Shown one piece after another: positions 46,577 through 55,049 of a stretch of DNA of 64,000 bases (its first letter is position 1; the number at the start of each line of letters is the position of its first letter). The notes under the pieces were generated by a model. It ran no database searches. It was not told the origin of the DNA and worked only from the letters and a program-made list of their open reading frames with translations. Position numbers and translations under genes: made by a program. Origin of the DNA: an uncultured Roseobacter sp. (lineage in GTDB: Bacteria > Pseudomonadota > Alphaproteobacteria > Rhodobacterales > Rhodobacteraceae); assembly GCF_947488185.1 (NCBI RefSeq), contig NZ_CANKYM010000003.1:632873-696872 (forward strand), in the 5' to 3' direction.

Positions 46577-47732
46577 AAGACTGAGCCCGCTGGCGTTGAT
46601 GACACAGCTCGTCCGCTTTCCCACCGTCAGCCGGGACAGCAATCTGCCCCTGATCGACTGGGTCGAAAACTATCTGGCAGACCATGGCATTTCCGCCCAC
46701 CGCTACACCGACCCTGATGAGCCCAAGGCCGCGCTCTTTGCCCATGTTGGCCCCTGGGAAGAGGGCGCCGTTGTGCTGTCCGGTCACACGGATGTGGTGC
46801 CGGTGGACGGCCAGCCCTGGGACACTGACCCCTTTGATGTGGTGCAAAAGGATGGCCGCTATTTCGGGCGCGGCACCTGCGATATGAAAGGCTTCGACGC
46901 CCTTGCGCTCTGGGCCGTGGTCGAGGCGCATCACGCAGGGATCAAGCGTCCCTTGCAGATTGCATTGAGCTTTGATGAAGAGATCGGCTGCACCGGGGCG
47001 CCGCCGATGATTGCGGCGATGCAGCCGGTGCTGCCCAAGGGCGCGTCGGTGATCGTGGGCGAACCGTCGTCCATGCGCGTGGTCTCCGGTCACAAGGGTG
47101 GGACGGGCTTTGACACCCATGTGCAGGGGTTTGAAGTGCATAGTTCGTTGCTGGATCGCGGTGTGAACGCCATCATGTTCGGCGCGAAACTGATCGACTG
47201 GGCCAACCAGATGAACGCCATCAATCAGGCGGCAGAGCCCGATGATCTGGCCGCGATGTTCGATCCGCCCTTCACCACGCTGCATGTGGGGCAGATTTCG
47301 GGCGGCACCGCGCATAACATCACGGCCAAGGATTGCCACTTTGCCATGGATTTCCGCGTGGTGCCGGGTGAGGACAAGAGCGCATGGGAAGCCCGCTACC
47401 GTGCACGCGTGGCCGAGGTCGAAGCCGAGATGCAGGCGATTGTCCCGGACACACGGATCACAATTTCGCCGCGTTTTGACGTGCCCGCCTTGCAACCGGA
47501 ACAGGATGGTGCGGCAGAAAATCTCGTCCGCGGCGTCACCGGCGACAACGCCAGCAACGTGGTCAGCTATGGCACTGAGGCCGGACAGTTTCAGGAGGCC
47601 GGGTATTCGGCGGTGATCTGCGGTCCGGGTGACATTGCACAGGCGCACCAGCCCAATGAGTTCATCTCGGTGGTGGACTTTGAGGCAGGACACGGCTTTA
47701 TGCAGCGTCTCGTCGACCGCCTGCGGCAATGA
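46569..47732 (+). CDS. argE: Acetylornithine deacetylase (M20 family)
   Basis: 387 residues. Metal site motifs LSGHTDVVPVDGQPWDTDPF, GRGTCDMKGFDALALW and FDEEIGCTGAPP match ArgE, and the catalytic Glu follows. It would release ornithine from N-acetylornithine, or act on N-acylated amino acids taken up by the transporter. Coupled to the ATPase gene by an 8-base overlap. Arginine synthesis by this route alternates with ArgJ, so a catabolic role is possible. Confidence 0.9.
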   Translation: MTERLSPLALMTQLVRFPTVSRDSNLPLIDWVENYLADHGISAHRYTDPDEPKAALFAHVGPWEEGAVVLSGHTDVVPVDGQPWDTDPFDVVQKDGRYFGRGTCDMKGFDALALWAVVEAHHAGIKRPLQIALSFDEEIGCTGAPPMIAAMQPVLPKGASVIVGEPSSMRVVSGHKGGTGFDTHVQGFEVHSSLLDRGVNAIMFGAKLIDWANQMNAINQAAEPDDLAAMFDPPFTTLHVGQISGGTAHNITAKDCHFAMDFRVVPGEDKSAWEARYRARVAEVEAEMQAIVPDTRITISPRFDVPALQPEQDGAAENLVRGVTGDNASNVVSYGTEAGQFQEAGYSAVICGPGDIAQAHQPNEFISVVDFEAGHGFMQRLVDRLRQ

Positions 47733-47767
47733 TCTACAGGAGTTCCGGACCGCTCCCCTTACGTCCG

Positions 47768-47794
47768 GCAGGTAGGGTGGGCTTCAGGCCACCC
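47768..47794 (+). repeat. REP element copy between argE and the FAD oxidoreductase gene
   Basis: Identical over 27 bases to the right-hand REP at 33797-33823, in the plus orientation, including the GTAG foot. It lies in the 88-base space between two co-oriented genes. Confidence 0.88.
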
Positions 47795-47820
47795 GGATCG
47801 CGCGATGGGGACAGTCTGCG

Positions 47821-49167
47821 GTGATGTCCTTTCCGATCTCTGAACAGACATCTGTTCGTTTCTCTGACCCGCTGCCCGCGGAGGCAGACGTGGTGGTGAT
47901 CGGCGGCGGTGTCATTGGTGTCTGCACGGCGCTTTTTCTGGCGCGTGCCGGGCAATCGACTGTCCTGCTCGAAAAAGGCCGGATCGCCGGGGAACAATCC
48001 AGCCGCAACTGGGGGTGGATCCGCCAACAAGGCCGCGACCCCGACGAGCTTCCCATCATGGTGGAGGCCAATCAGCACTGGCGCAAACTCGCCACGCAGA
48101 CCAACCGGGACATCGGCCTGACGCAGGGCGGCGTCACCTATCTGGCCGACAATGACGCGCAGATGGCGCGCTACGCCGACTGGCTGCCGGTTGCGCAGGC
48201 GCGGGGTGTCGACACACGCCTGCTGACCGCCGCTGAGACCCGCGCATTGCTGCCCGACACTGGTAAATCCTACGCAGGTGCCCTGCACACGGCCTCTGAC
48301 ATGCGTGCAGAACCATGGGTCGCCGTACCGGCGCTCGCGGAAATTGCTGCGCGTGCGGGCGCGCAGATCCGCGAGGGCTGCGCTGTGCGATGCCTCGATC
48401 TCGCGGCGGGGCGTGTGGCGGGTGTTGTCACCGAAGCCGGACGCATCGCCACGTCGGAGGTGGTTCTGGCGGGGGGCGCTTGGTCATCGCTCTTCCTGCG
48501 CAACCACGGCGTCGCCCTGCCACAGCTCTCTGTGCGGGCGACGGTTGCAAAAACGACCGAACTGCCCGCCGTGGCAGCGGGCGGTGTGGCGGACAACCGG
48601 ATTGCCTTCCGTCACCGCGCGGATGGCGGCTACACGCTGGCCCCCGGCGGGTTCCACGAGCTGTTCCTCGGGTGGGACGCTTTGCGCGCCCTGCCGAAAT
48701 TCCTCACCCAATTGCGGGCCGATCCCTTTGGCACCCGTTTCCTGCCCACGGCGCCCAAAGGGTATCCGGATGCCTGGGGTACAGCGCGCCGCTGGTCCGG
48801 TGACGCGCCAAGCCCTTTCGAGAACCAGCGGGTGCTGAACCCCCAACCAAACACCGCGAAGGTCCGCGATCTGAAGCGGAAATTTGCGACGCTCTTTCCG
48901 CAGCTCCCTCACTTCGATATCTCGCATGCCTGGGCGGGGATGATCGATACGATGCCTGATGTCGTGCCCGTCGTGGACCGCATTTCCGCACTGCCGGGCC
49001 TGACGCTGGGCACGGGGATGAGCGGCCATGGCTTCGGCATCGGCCCCGCCATGGGCCGCATTCTTGCAGATATGGTGATGGGCAATCCGCCGGGTCATGA
49101 TCTGACCCGGTTCCGGTTGGATCGCTTCACCGATGGCACGCCGATGGTGCTTGGACCGGCGCTGTAA
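47821..49167 (+). CDS. FAD-dependent oxidoreductase (DAO family)
   Basis: 448 residues. FAD Rossmann motif VVVIGGGVIGVCTALFLARAG, then LEKGRIAGEQSSRNWG, and a C-terminal LTLGTGMSGHGFGIGPAMGRI substrate and FAD loop, as in D-amino-acid dehydrogenases and opine- or glycine-type oxidases. The amine substrate is unknown, but proximity to an amino-compound transporter and deacylases points to amino-acid or opine breakdown. GTG 47821 has GGGGA 9 bases upstream; ATG 47824 is one codon later. Confidence 0.88.
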   Translation: MMSFPISEQTSVRFSDPLPAEADVVVIGGGVIGVCTALFLARAGQSTVLLEKGRIAGEQSSRNWGWIRQQGRDPDELPIMVEANQHWRKLATQTNRDIGLTQGGVTYLADNDAQMARYADWLPVAQARGVDTRLLTAAETRALLPDTGKSYAGALHTASDMRAEPWVAVPALAEIAARAGAQIREGCAVRCLDLAAGRVAGVVTEAGRIATSEVVLAGGAWSSLFLRNHGVALPQLSVRATVAKTTELPAVAAGGVADNRIAFRHRADGGYTLAPGGFHELFLGWDALRALPKFLTQLRADPFGTRFLPTAPKGYPDAWGTARRWSGDAPSPFENQRVLNPQPNTAKVRDLKRKFATLFPQLPHFDISHAWAGMIDTMPDVVPVVDRISALPGLTLGTGMSGHGFGIGPAMGRILADMVMGNPPGHDLTRFRLDRFTDGTPMVLGPAL

Positions 49168-49352
49168 TGCTGCTGACGCATGCGTACTCAGCTTCGGGTT
49201 GAAGCCGCCGGGCAGAGGATTAAGATAGCTGCAAGGGGCCAGAATCGTTCAGAGTTCCCGGTGCAGATCAAGGCAGTCGTGTCTGTTTCAGATCGACATT
49301 CGACAGCGACATCAGCCCGGACGGCCCGTGTCACTTCAAGGAGAGATATCCG

Positions 49353-50519
49353 ATGCCCGTGAAAAACCGCTTCGCCGAATTGCACGATGAAATCACCGAA
49401 TGGCGCCGCGACCTGCATGCACATCCGGAGCTGCTCTTTGACACCCATCGCACCGCGGCGTTGGTTGCGGAAAAGCTTGCCGCATTCGGCTGTGACGAGG
49501 TTGTTCCCGGGATCGGGCGCACGGGTGTTGTCGGGGTGATCAAGGGAAAATCGGACACTTCGGGCAAGGTCATCGGGTTGCGCGCGGACATGGATGCGTT
49601 GCCAATTCTGGAACAGACAGGTGTGGAATACGCCTCCAAGACCCCCGGAGCCATGCATGCCTGCGGGCACGACGGGCACACCGCGATGTTGCTGGGGGCC
49701 GCGAAATATCTGGCTGAGACGCGCAACTTTGATGGTACCGCCGTCGTGATCTTTCAGCCAGCAGAAGAGGGCGGCGGCGGTGGGCGCGAGATGTGCGACG
49801 ATGGCATGATGGCGCGGTTTGGTATTCAGGAAGTCTATGGCATGCACAACTGGCCGGGCCGCCCGATGGGCAGTTTTGCCATTCGTCCCGGTGCCTTCTT
49901 CGCGGCCACGGATATCTTCGAGATCGAGGTTGAGGGCCTTGGTGGGCACGCGGCGAAACCGCATGAGACCATCGACACGACCGTGGTGGCCAGCCACATT
50001 GTCATTGCCGCACAAACCATTGCCAGCCGCAATGCTGATCCAGTGGATCAGATTGTCGTTTCGGTCACCTCTTTCGAGACCTCTTCCAAGGCCTTCAACG
50101 TCATTCCGCAGCGCGTGACCCTCAAGGGTACCGTGCGCACGTTGTCGGATGAGATGCGCGACCTTGCAGAGATGCGCCTGAAAAAAATTGCCGAAGGTGT
50201 GGCCGAGAGTTTTGGGGCTCAGGCACAGGTGGACTACACGCGCAACTATCCGGTGATGGTCAACCACCCCGAGCAGACGGAATTTGCGGCCGCCGTCGCA
50301 GCATCGGTCGCCGGGGTGTGTGAAGACGCGCCACTGGTCATGGGCGGAGAAGACTTTGCCTTCATGCTTGAAGAGCGCCCCGGCGCCTATATTCTGGTTG
50401 GCAACGGCGACAGCGCGGCGGTGCATCACCCCGAATACAACTTCAACGACGACACCATCCCGGCTGGCTGTAGCTGGTGGGCGGAAATTGTGGAACAGCG
50501 TCTTCCTGCCGCAGGCTAA
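49353..50519 (+). CDS. M20D amidohydrolase (hippurate/IAA-amino-acid hydrolase-like)
   Basis: 388 residues. Motifs EWRRDLHAHPELLFDTHRTA, RADMDALPI, HACGHDGHTAML, and QPAEEGGGGGREM (catalytic Glu and metal ligand) then GMHNWPGRPMG. Expected to hydrolyse N-acyl-amino acids in the cytoplasm. AAGGAGA about 9 bases before ATG 49353 is a good ribosome site. Third M20/amino-related gene of this locus, though 185 bases and probably a separate promoter from the FAD gene. Confidence 0.92.
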   Translation: MPVKNRFAELHDEITEWRRDLHAHPELLFDTHRTAALVAEKLAAFGCDEVVPGIGRTGVVGVIKGKSDTSGKVIGLRADMDALPILEQTGVEYASKTPGAMHACGHDGHTAMLLGAAKYLAETRNFDGTAVVIFQPAEEGGGGGREMCDDGMMARFGIQEVYGMHNWPGRPMGSFAIRPGAFFAATDIFEIEVEGLGGHAAKPHETIDTTVVASHIVIAAQTIASRNADPVDQIVVSVTSFETSSKAFNVIPQRVTLKGTVRTLSDEMRDLAEMRLKKIAEGVAESFGAQAQVDYTRNYPVMVNHPEQTEFAAAVAASVAGVCEDAPLVMGGEDFAFMLEERPGAYILVGNGDSAAVHHPEYNFNDDTIPAGCSWWAEIVEQRLPAAG

Positions 50520-50540
50520 GCTCCAGCGCTCGGCGGTGCG

Positions 50541-51608
50541 TCAGGCGGCGAGCAGGGCGCGATATACCGCGATAATGGCGGCGGCTTCCTGTTCGATCCG
50601 GAAATGGTCCAGCACGTTCTGCCGCGCTGCCTTCGACATGGTATCCAGTGCTTGGGGATCGGACAGCATACGACTGACGCGCTCGGCAATGGCGGCGGCG
50701 TCTTCGATGTCGACCAGATAGCCGGTTTCCCCTTCGACAATCAGCTCCTCAAAGGCGCCGACCTTTGTCGCGACAACCGGTGCCCCACAGGACATGGCCT
50801 CAAGCGGGGTCAGGCCAAAACCCTCCCAGCGCTGCGGCGCGACATAGAGGTCAAGCGCTTGAAAGTGCTGGGAAAGATCGGCAATCGGTACTTCGTCCCG
50901 GAAAAGGATGCGCTCCGTCAGACCGGCGGCGGCGACCTCCTCTTTGAGGGACTTGAGAAAATCCTGATGCTCCGCCGTGGCCCGGCCCATGATCAAAGCC
51001 TTGCCCTGCGGATGGCTTTTGAAGACCTCCACCATCGCGGTGACAAAAAGGTCATTGCCCTTTTGGTGCCGGATACGCCCGAAACAGCCGATCAGCGGGC
51101 CCTCTTCGGGCAGGTCTAGCGACCGGCGCAGGGCGGCACGGTCCGCCACGGGGGCGAATTGCTCACAATCCACGCCATGCCTGATCACGGTGGCCGGGCG
51201 TTCAAGATAGCTGGCGGATTTGGCAGATGTCGCGATCACATCGTCCATCTGCCGGATGAGACAGCGCGTGAAGCCGGTGTGACGCCGCTGCGCCGCCGAG
51301 GTAAAGAGCAGTTTCAGACGCTTTGCCCCGAGATACTTCAACGCCAGACCGGCCACCATTTCCACGTTGCGGCGCGCATGCCAGACCCGCGCGCCGGAAG
51401 GCCCGGACCGGGGCAGCGACAGCAGGCGGGCGGGGGCGATGTTGGGCACTTCAGGCGGCAGATCGGGCGCCGAGGCGGTGATCGCGATATCCTGCGCCTG
51501 CAAGGGCACCAGACGGATCACCGTCGATGTCACGCCGGAATGACGGCGTTTGAAATTCGGGGCAATCACCTCGATGTCGCGCAAGGGCAACGGGGCAGGC
51601 GGCGTCAT
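50541..51608 (-). CDS. Glycosyltransferase family 4, probable LPS core
   Basis: 355 residues, GT-B fold. The N-terminal acceptor domain begins IEVIAPNFKRRHSGVTSTV; the donor domain has IGCFGRIRHQKGNDLF and the EX7E-type region APQRWEGFGLTPLEAMSCGAPVVAT. Adjacent to waaA (its start overlaps the waaA stop by one base), so it likely adds a sugar to the LPS inner core. Donor and acceptor are inferred only. Confidence 0.88.
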   Translation of the reverse strand: MTPPAPLPLRDIEVIAPNFKRRHSGVTSTVIRLVPLQAQDIAITASAPDLPPEVPNIAPARLLSLPRSGPSGARVWHARRNVEMVAGLALKYLGAKRLKLLFTSAAQRRHTGFTRCLIRQMDDVIATSAKSASYLERPATVIRHGVDCEQFAPVADRAALRRSLDLPEEGPLIGCFGRIRHQKGNDLFVTAMVEVFKSHPQGKALIMGRATAEHQDFLKSLKEEVAAAGLTERILFRDEVPIADLSQHFQALDLYVAPQRWEGFGLTPLEAMSCGAPVVATKVGAFEELIVEGETGYLVDIEDAAAIAERVSRMLSDPQALDTMSKAARQNVLDHFRIEQEAAAIIAVYRALLAA

Positions 51609-52903
51609 CAGGCGTCATCCTCCAGCTTGAGCATGTGGACAAGGCGGGCGGCAATGCTGCCAAGCGCCTCGGATTTGCCTTTTACAATGGTTGCTGCGGC
51701 CTGCAAGGCATCTGCGCGGGCGGCCTGATCCCTTAACAGGGTATCGACCCCTTGCGCCAAAGCATGGGCGTCAGGAACGGTTTTCGCGGCCCCTGCCGCT
51801 TCCATATCGGCAAAGGTTTCCGCAAAGTTGGTCACATGTGGGCCGGTGAACACCGCGGCCCCGGCCTCGACGACTTCGAACGGGTTATGTCCACCGATGG
51901 GCAGCAGAGAGCCACCCAGAAATGCCGTGTCCGTCAGGGCGTACCAATTGCCCAGCTCCCCCAGCGTGTCGGCGAGATAGACGGCTTCGCCCGCGCGGGG
52001 CCAGGCACCCTCCGAGCGCACTGCAAAGCTGAGGTCGCTTTGCCGGATCAGGTCGATCACCGCGTTACTGCGATCAGGATGGCGGGGCACGAGGATCAGC
52101 ATGAGATCGGGATGATCCGCCAGCAAGGTCTTGTGCGCCGCCAGAACGATCTGCTCTTCCCCTGGGTGTGTAGAGGCAGCAACCCAAACGGGTCTTCCCT
52201 TGAGGGCGGCGCGTGCCTGCGCCAGCACCGCCGGATCGGTAGGCAGCGGAGCAGAGAGAGATTTGAGGTTGATGCCGCGTGCTACCCGATCCGCAGGCGC
52301 ATGCATATCCACCATCGCCTGCGCCATTTCGTCATTCTGCGTCAGGATCAGATCAAAGACCTGCAGGATATAGGCGGCCAACTCCGGGCGGCGTGCCCAG
52401 GCCGCGCGGGATTTGGCGCTGAGCCGCGCGTTCACCAACGCCATGGGGGTGCCGCGCTCGTGCGTCATCCGCAGCATGCGGGGCCAGAGCTCGCTTTCCA
52501 CAAAAACCGCGGCATCCGGGCGCCAGTGTCCCAGAAACCGGCTCAGCGGCCCCTTGGCATCCAGCGGCGCGAACTGGTGTACGGTGCGGGGGGGCATACG
52601 GGCGGCCACCAGTTCCGCGGAAGTTGGCGTGCCCGAGGTGATCAGGAAATGTGCGCGCGGCAACAGTTCGCCCATCCGGGTGATCAGAGCCAGCACCGAC
52701 AGGCTTTCGCCAACGGAGGCCGCGTGAAACCAGATCAACGGCCCGCTGCCCGAGCGCGGCTGGCTTGCATGCCCCATTTTCTCATGGGCGCGCAGGGCGG
52801 AAATGCCTTGCTTGCGCAGCTTGCGGATTTCAGCCCAGGCGGCAAAGGGGGCAAGCAGCACCGTCGCCGCCACGTAAAGATGAAAGAGCGGCGGCGCGCG
52901 CAT
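51608..52903 (-). CDS. waaA: 3-deoxy-D-manno-octulosonic acid transferase
   Basis: Transfers Kdo from CMP-Kdo to lipid A precursor at the inner-membrane face. 431 residues. An N-terminal hydrophobic segment (HLYVAATVLLAPFAAW), then WFHAASVGESLSV with the conserved Glu, VFVESELWPRM, GVPxALVNARLS and the C-terminal donor part GGSLLPIGGHNPFEVVEAGAAVFTGPH. Stop and start overlap with the next glycosyltransferase by one base; 8 bases to moaA. Confidence 0.94.
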   Translation of the reverse strand: MRAPPLFHLYVAATVLLAPFAAWAEIRKLRKQGISALRAHEKMGHASQPRSGSGPLIWFHAASVGESLSVLALITRMGELLPRAHFLITSGTPTSAELVAARMPPRTVHQFAPLDAKGPLSRFLGHWRPDAAVFVESELWPRMLRMTHERGTPMALVNARLSAKSRAAWARRPELAAYILQVFDLILTQNDEMAQAMVDMHAPADRVARGINLKSLSAPLPTDPAVLAQARAALKGRPVWVAASTHPGEEQIVLAAHKTLLADHPDLMLILVPRHPDRSNAVIDLIRQSDLSFAVRSEGAWPRAGEAVYLADTLGELGNWYALTDTAFLGGSLLPIGGHNPFEVVEAGAAVFTGPHVTNFAETFADMEAAGAAKTVPDAHALAQGVDTLLRDQAARADALQAAATIVKGKSEALGSIAARLVHMLKLEDDA

Positions 52904-52911
52904 GGACGTAT

Positions 52912-53919
52912 TCAGCCGCCTGTATGGCTCATGTGGCGTGGCATCTGCCCATCCAGCCGCTGACGCGAATAGTCGAAATCATGCCCCTTGGGCTTGAGGG
53001 CAATCGCCGCGCGGATCGCGTCTTCCAACGGACCGTCGTTATCCGGATGTGCGCGTAGGGGGGCACGCAGGTCGGCGGCGTCTTCCTGTCCGAGGCACAT
53101 GAAAATCTCGCCGGTGCAGGTCACGCGCACCCGGTTGCAGCTTTCGCAGAAATTGTGGCTGAGCGGGGTGATGAAGCCGATCTTCTGCCCGGTCTCTTCC
53201 AGCCGCACGTAGCGCGCGGGGCCGCCGGTGCGTTCCGCCAGATCGGTCACGGTGTAATGTTCCGCATAGCGCGCGCGGACATCTTTCAGCGACCAGTACT
53301 GCTCCAGCCGGTCTTCATTCCCGATATCCCCCATGGGCATGACCTCGATCCAGGTCAGGTCGATATCGCGTTTGGCGCACCAGTCAGTGATGTAGGGCAG
53401 TTCGTCCTCGTTGAACCCTTTCAGGGCGACCGCGTTCAGTTTCACCCGCAGCCCGGCAGCCTGAGCCGCATCGATCCCGCGCAACACCTGTGGCAGGCGG
53501 CCCCAGCGGGTGATTTCCGCAAATTTCGTCTCATCCAGCGTATCAAGCGAGACATTCACCCGGCGGACACCCGCCGCATAAAGATCGGTGGCAAAGCGCT
53601 CCAGCTGACTGCCGTTGGTGGTCAGCGTCAGCTCTTTCAGCGTGCCCGCTTCCAAATGTCGTGACATGCCCTGGAAGAAAGTCAGAATGCCCTTGCGCAC
53701 CAAAGGCTCCCCCCCGGTGATCCGCAGCTTTTCCACGCCAAGCCCTATGAAGGTGGAACACAGGCGATCAAGTTCTTCCAGCGTCAGCAACTCCTTTTTC
53801 GGCAGGAAGGTCATGTTCTCGGACATGCAGTAGACACATCGGAAGTCACACCGGTCTGTGACGGACACCCGAAGGTAGGTGATGGCGCGGGCAAAGGGAT
53901 CAATCAATGGGACTGTCAT
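52912..53919 (-). CDS. moaA: GTP 3',8-cyclase MoaA (molybdenum cofactor synthesis)
   Basis: Radical SAM enzyme of the first step from GTP to cyclic pyranopterin. The SAM cluster cysteines are Cys24, Cys28 and Cys31 ([13 protein letters not shown]). The C-terminal cluster motif [17 protein letters not shown] is present, and the protein ends in the family's Gly-Gly (MSHTGG). ATG 53919 gives 335 residues (MTVPLIDPF-); the longer frame (53955) lacks a better site. GGAGG lies about 13 bases upstream, a little far. Confidence 0.95.
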   Translation of the reverse strand: MTVPLIDPFARAITYLRVSVTDRCDFRCVYCMSENMTFLPKKELLTLEELDRLCSTFIGLGVEKLRITGGEPLVRKGILTFFQGMSRHLEAGTLKELTLTTNGSQLERFATDLYAAGVRRVNVSLDTLDETKFAEITRWGRLPQVLRGIDAAQAAGLRVKLNAVALKGFNEDELPYITDWCAKRDIDLTWIEVMPMGDIGNEDRLEQYWSLKDVRARYAEHYTVTDLAERTGGPARYVRLEETGQKIGFITPLSHNFCESCNRVRVTCTGEIFMCLGQEDAADLRAPLRAHPDNDGPLEDAIRAAIALKPKGHDFDYSRQRLDGQMPRHMSHTGG

Positions 53920-54003
53920 ATCTTTATAGGTAATCCTCCCGGGCAGGCGCAGCAAGAGGTTAACGCCATTGATGCTGAATGGCGGCTATGGTTTAGAGAG
54001 AGC

Positions 54004-54489
54004 ATGTCCCGCATCCTTTCATTTCGTCTGACTGCCCTTGCCGTCGTGCTGAGCCTGTCGGCCTGTGCGCAGCTGAACCAGATTAACTTGGCTTTGGGGG
54101 GTGGTGATCTGTTGGAAGAACCCGCCGTCTCTGCGCCTGCACAGACGCAGGCCATTCCGACCGGTTCCGCACGGACAGCCGAAGCGTTGGACCAGTCGAC
54201 GGCCGAGGAGCGCGTGGCCGCCACCCGATCACGCGGGGCGGGCCGGGCGTTGGGGCAAACCGTGGCCTCCCTCGGCAGCCCATCCGAGCCCGGATTTTGG
54301 TTGAAGACGCCCCTTGTAAGCGCTCAATCGGCCGGACGGGTGAGAAATCCGGCAACCGGCAAATCCGTCGCCGTCACGCTGATCCCGATTGAGGGGCCTG
54401 CAACCGCCGGCAGCCGCATGTCCCTCTCTGCAATGCGGGCGCTGGAGGTCAGCCTTGCCGATCTCGTCACCGTGGACGTCAGCTCGTAA
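54004..54489 (+). CDS. Hypothetical lipoprotein (161 aa)
   Basis: A 161-residue exported protein. The signal peptide ends LSLSAC with cysteine 21, a good lipobox. The mature part is low in complexity for about 70 residues (Ala/Thr/Glu rich), then GRALGQTVASLGSPSEPGFWLKTPLV, KSVAVTLIPIEGP and a C-terminal helix (SLSAMRALEVSLADLVTVDV). Such Rhodobacterales proteins have at times been labelled D-galactarate dehydratase, which I do not support. Role unknown. It converges on the PPOX gene with 2 bases between. Confidence 0.72.
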   Translation: MSRILSFRLTALAVVLSLSACAQLNQINLALGGGDLLEEPAVSAPAQTQAIPTGSARTAEALDQSTAEERVAATRSRGAGRALGQTVASLGSPSEPGFWLKTPLVSAQSAGRVRNPATGKSVAVTLIPIEGPATAGSRMSLSAMRALEVSLADLVTVDVSS

Positions 54490-54491
54490 CC

Positions 54492-55046
54492 TCAGTCGCT
54501 GCCCTGCGCCAGAATATGCGTGGGCGCGCCGTCAATCGTGGTCTGATTGCGCGTCTCCCAATAGTCGGAGATACCCTCGGCACCCCGGTCGTCCGCCCAC
54601 TTGCTGAGCACGTCGCGCTCGCCCTTGTGCTCCATGAAGGGTACGGCGTAGCCGCAGCTGGTTTGGACCAGATCCACCGCAACATCGTAAATCTGTCGCG
54701 CGCCGGGTGAGGCTGGAAACAGCGCATTCAACGCGTCAAATTCCGTATCCCTGGGGTGCAGAGTTTTGGCGCTGCCGTAACAGCGCAGGATCATCGGTTT
54801 AGTTTCAAACCCGCACCACATCAGAGTCATCCGGTTGATTTGCGCCAGATGACCGGCGGTTTCGTTCCCGGAGCCTGTGAGGTTGCGCCAGACAATGCGG
54901 TTGAGGCTCAGCACCCGCAGGCTGTCCATGCCTTTGGGGGAAATATTGACCCGACCTTCCGGCGCGGCAGAGCCCACGAAGAACATGTGCTGGGCATCGA
55001 TAAAGCGGATCAACGCGTCGCTCAGCGCATCAAACTGCTTAGCCAT
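54492..55046 (-). CDS. Pyridoxamine-5'-phosphate-oxidase-like protein
   Basis: 184-residue split-barrel protein of the PPOX class: MFFVGSAAPEGRVNISPKGMDSLRVL (flavin-fold strands), NETAGHLAQINRMTLMWCGFE, and a C-terminal CGYAVPFMEHKGERDVL. It may bind FMN, F420 or haem; the substrate is unknown. It starts 3 bases after the glmS stop and is therefore in the glmU-glmS operon. Confidence 0.83.
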   Translation of the reverse strand: MAKQFDALSDALIRFIDAQHMFFVGSAAPEGRVNISPKGMDSLRVLSLNRIVWRNLTGSGNETAGHLAQINRMTLMWCGFETKPMILRCYGSAKTLHPRDTEFDALNALFPASPGARQIYDVAVDLVQTSCGYAVPFMEHKGERDVLSKWADDRGAEGISDYWETRNQTTIDGAPTHILAQGSD

Positions 55047-55049
55047 GGG

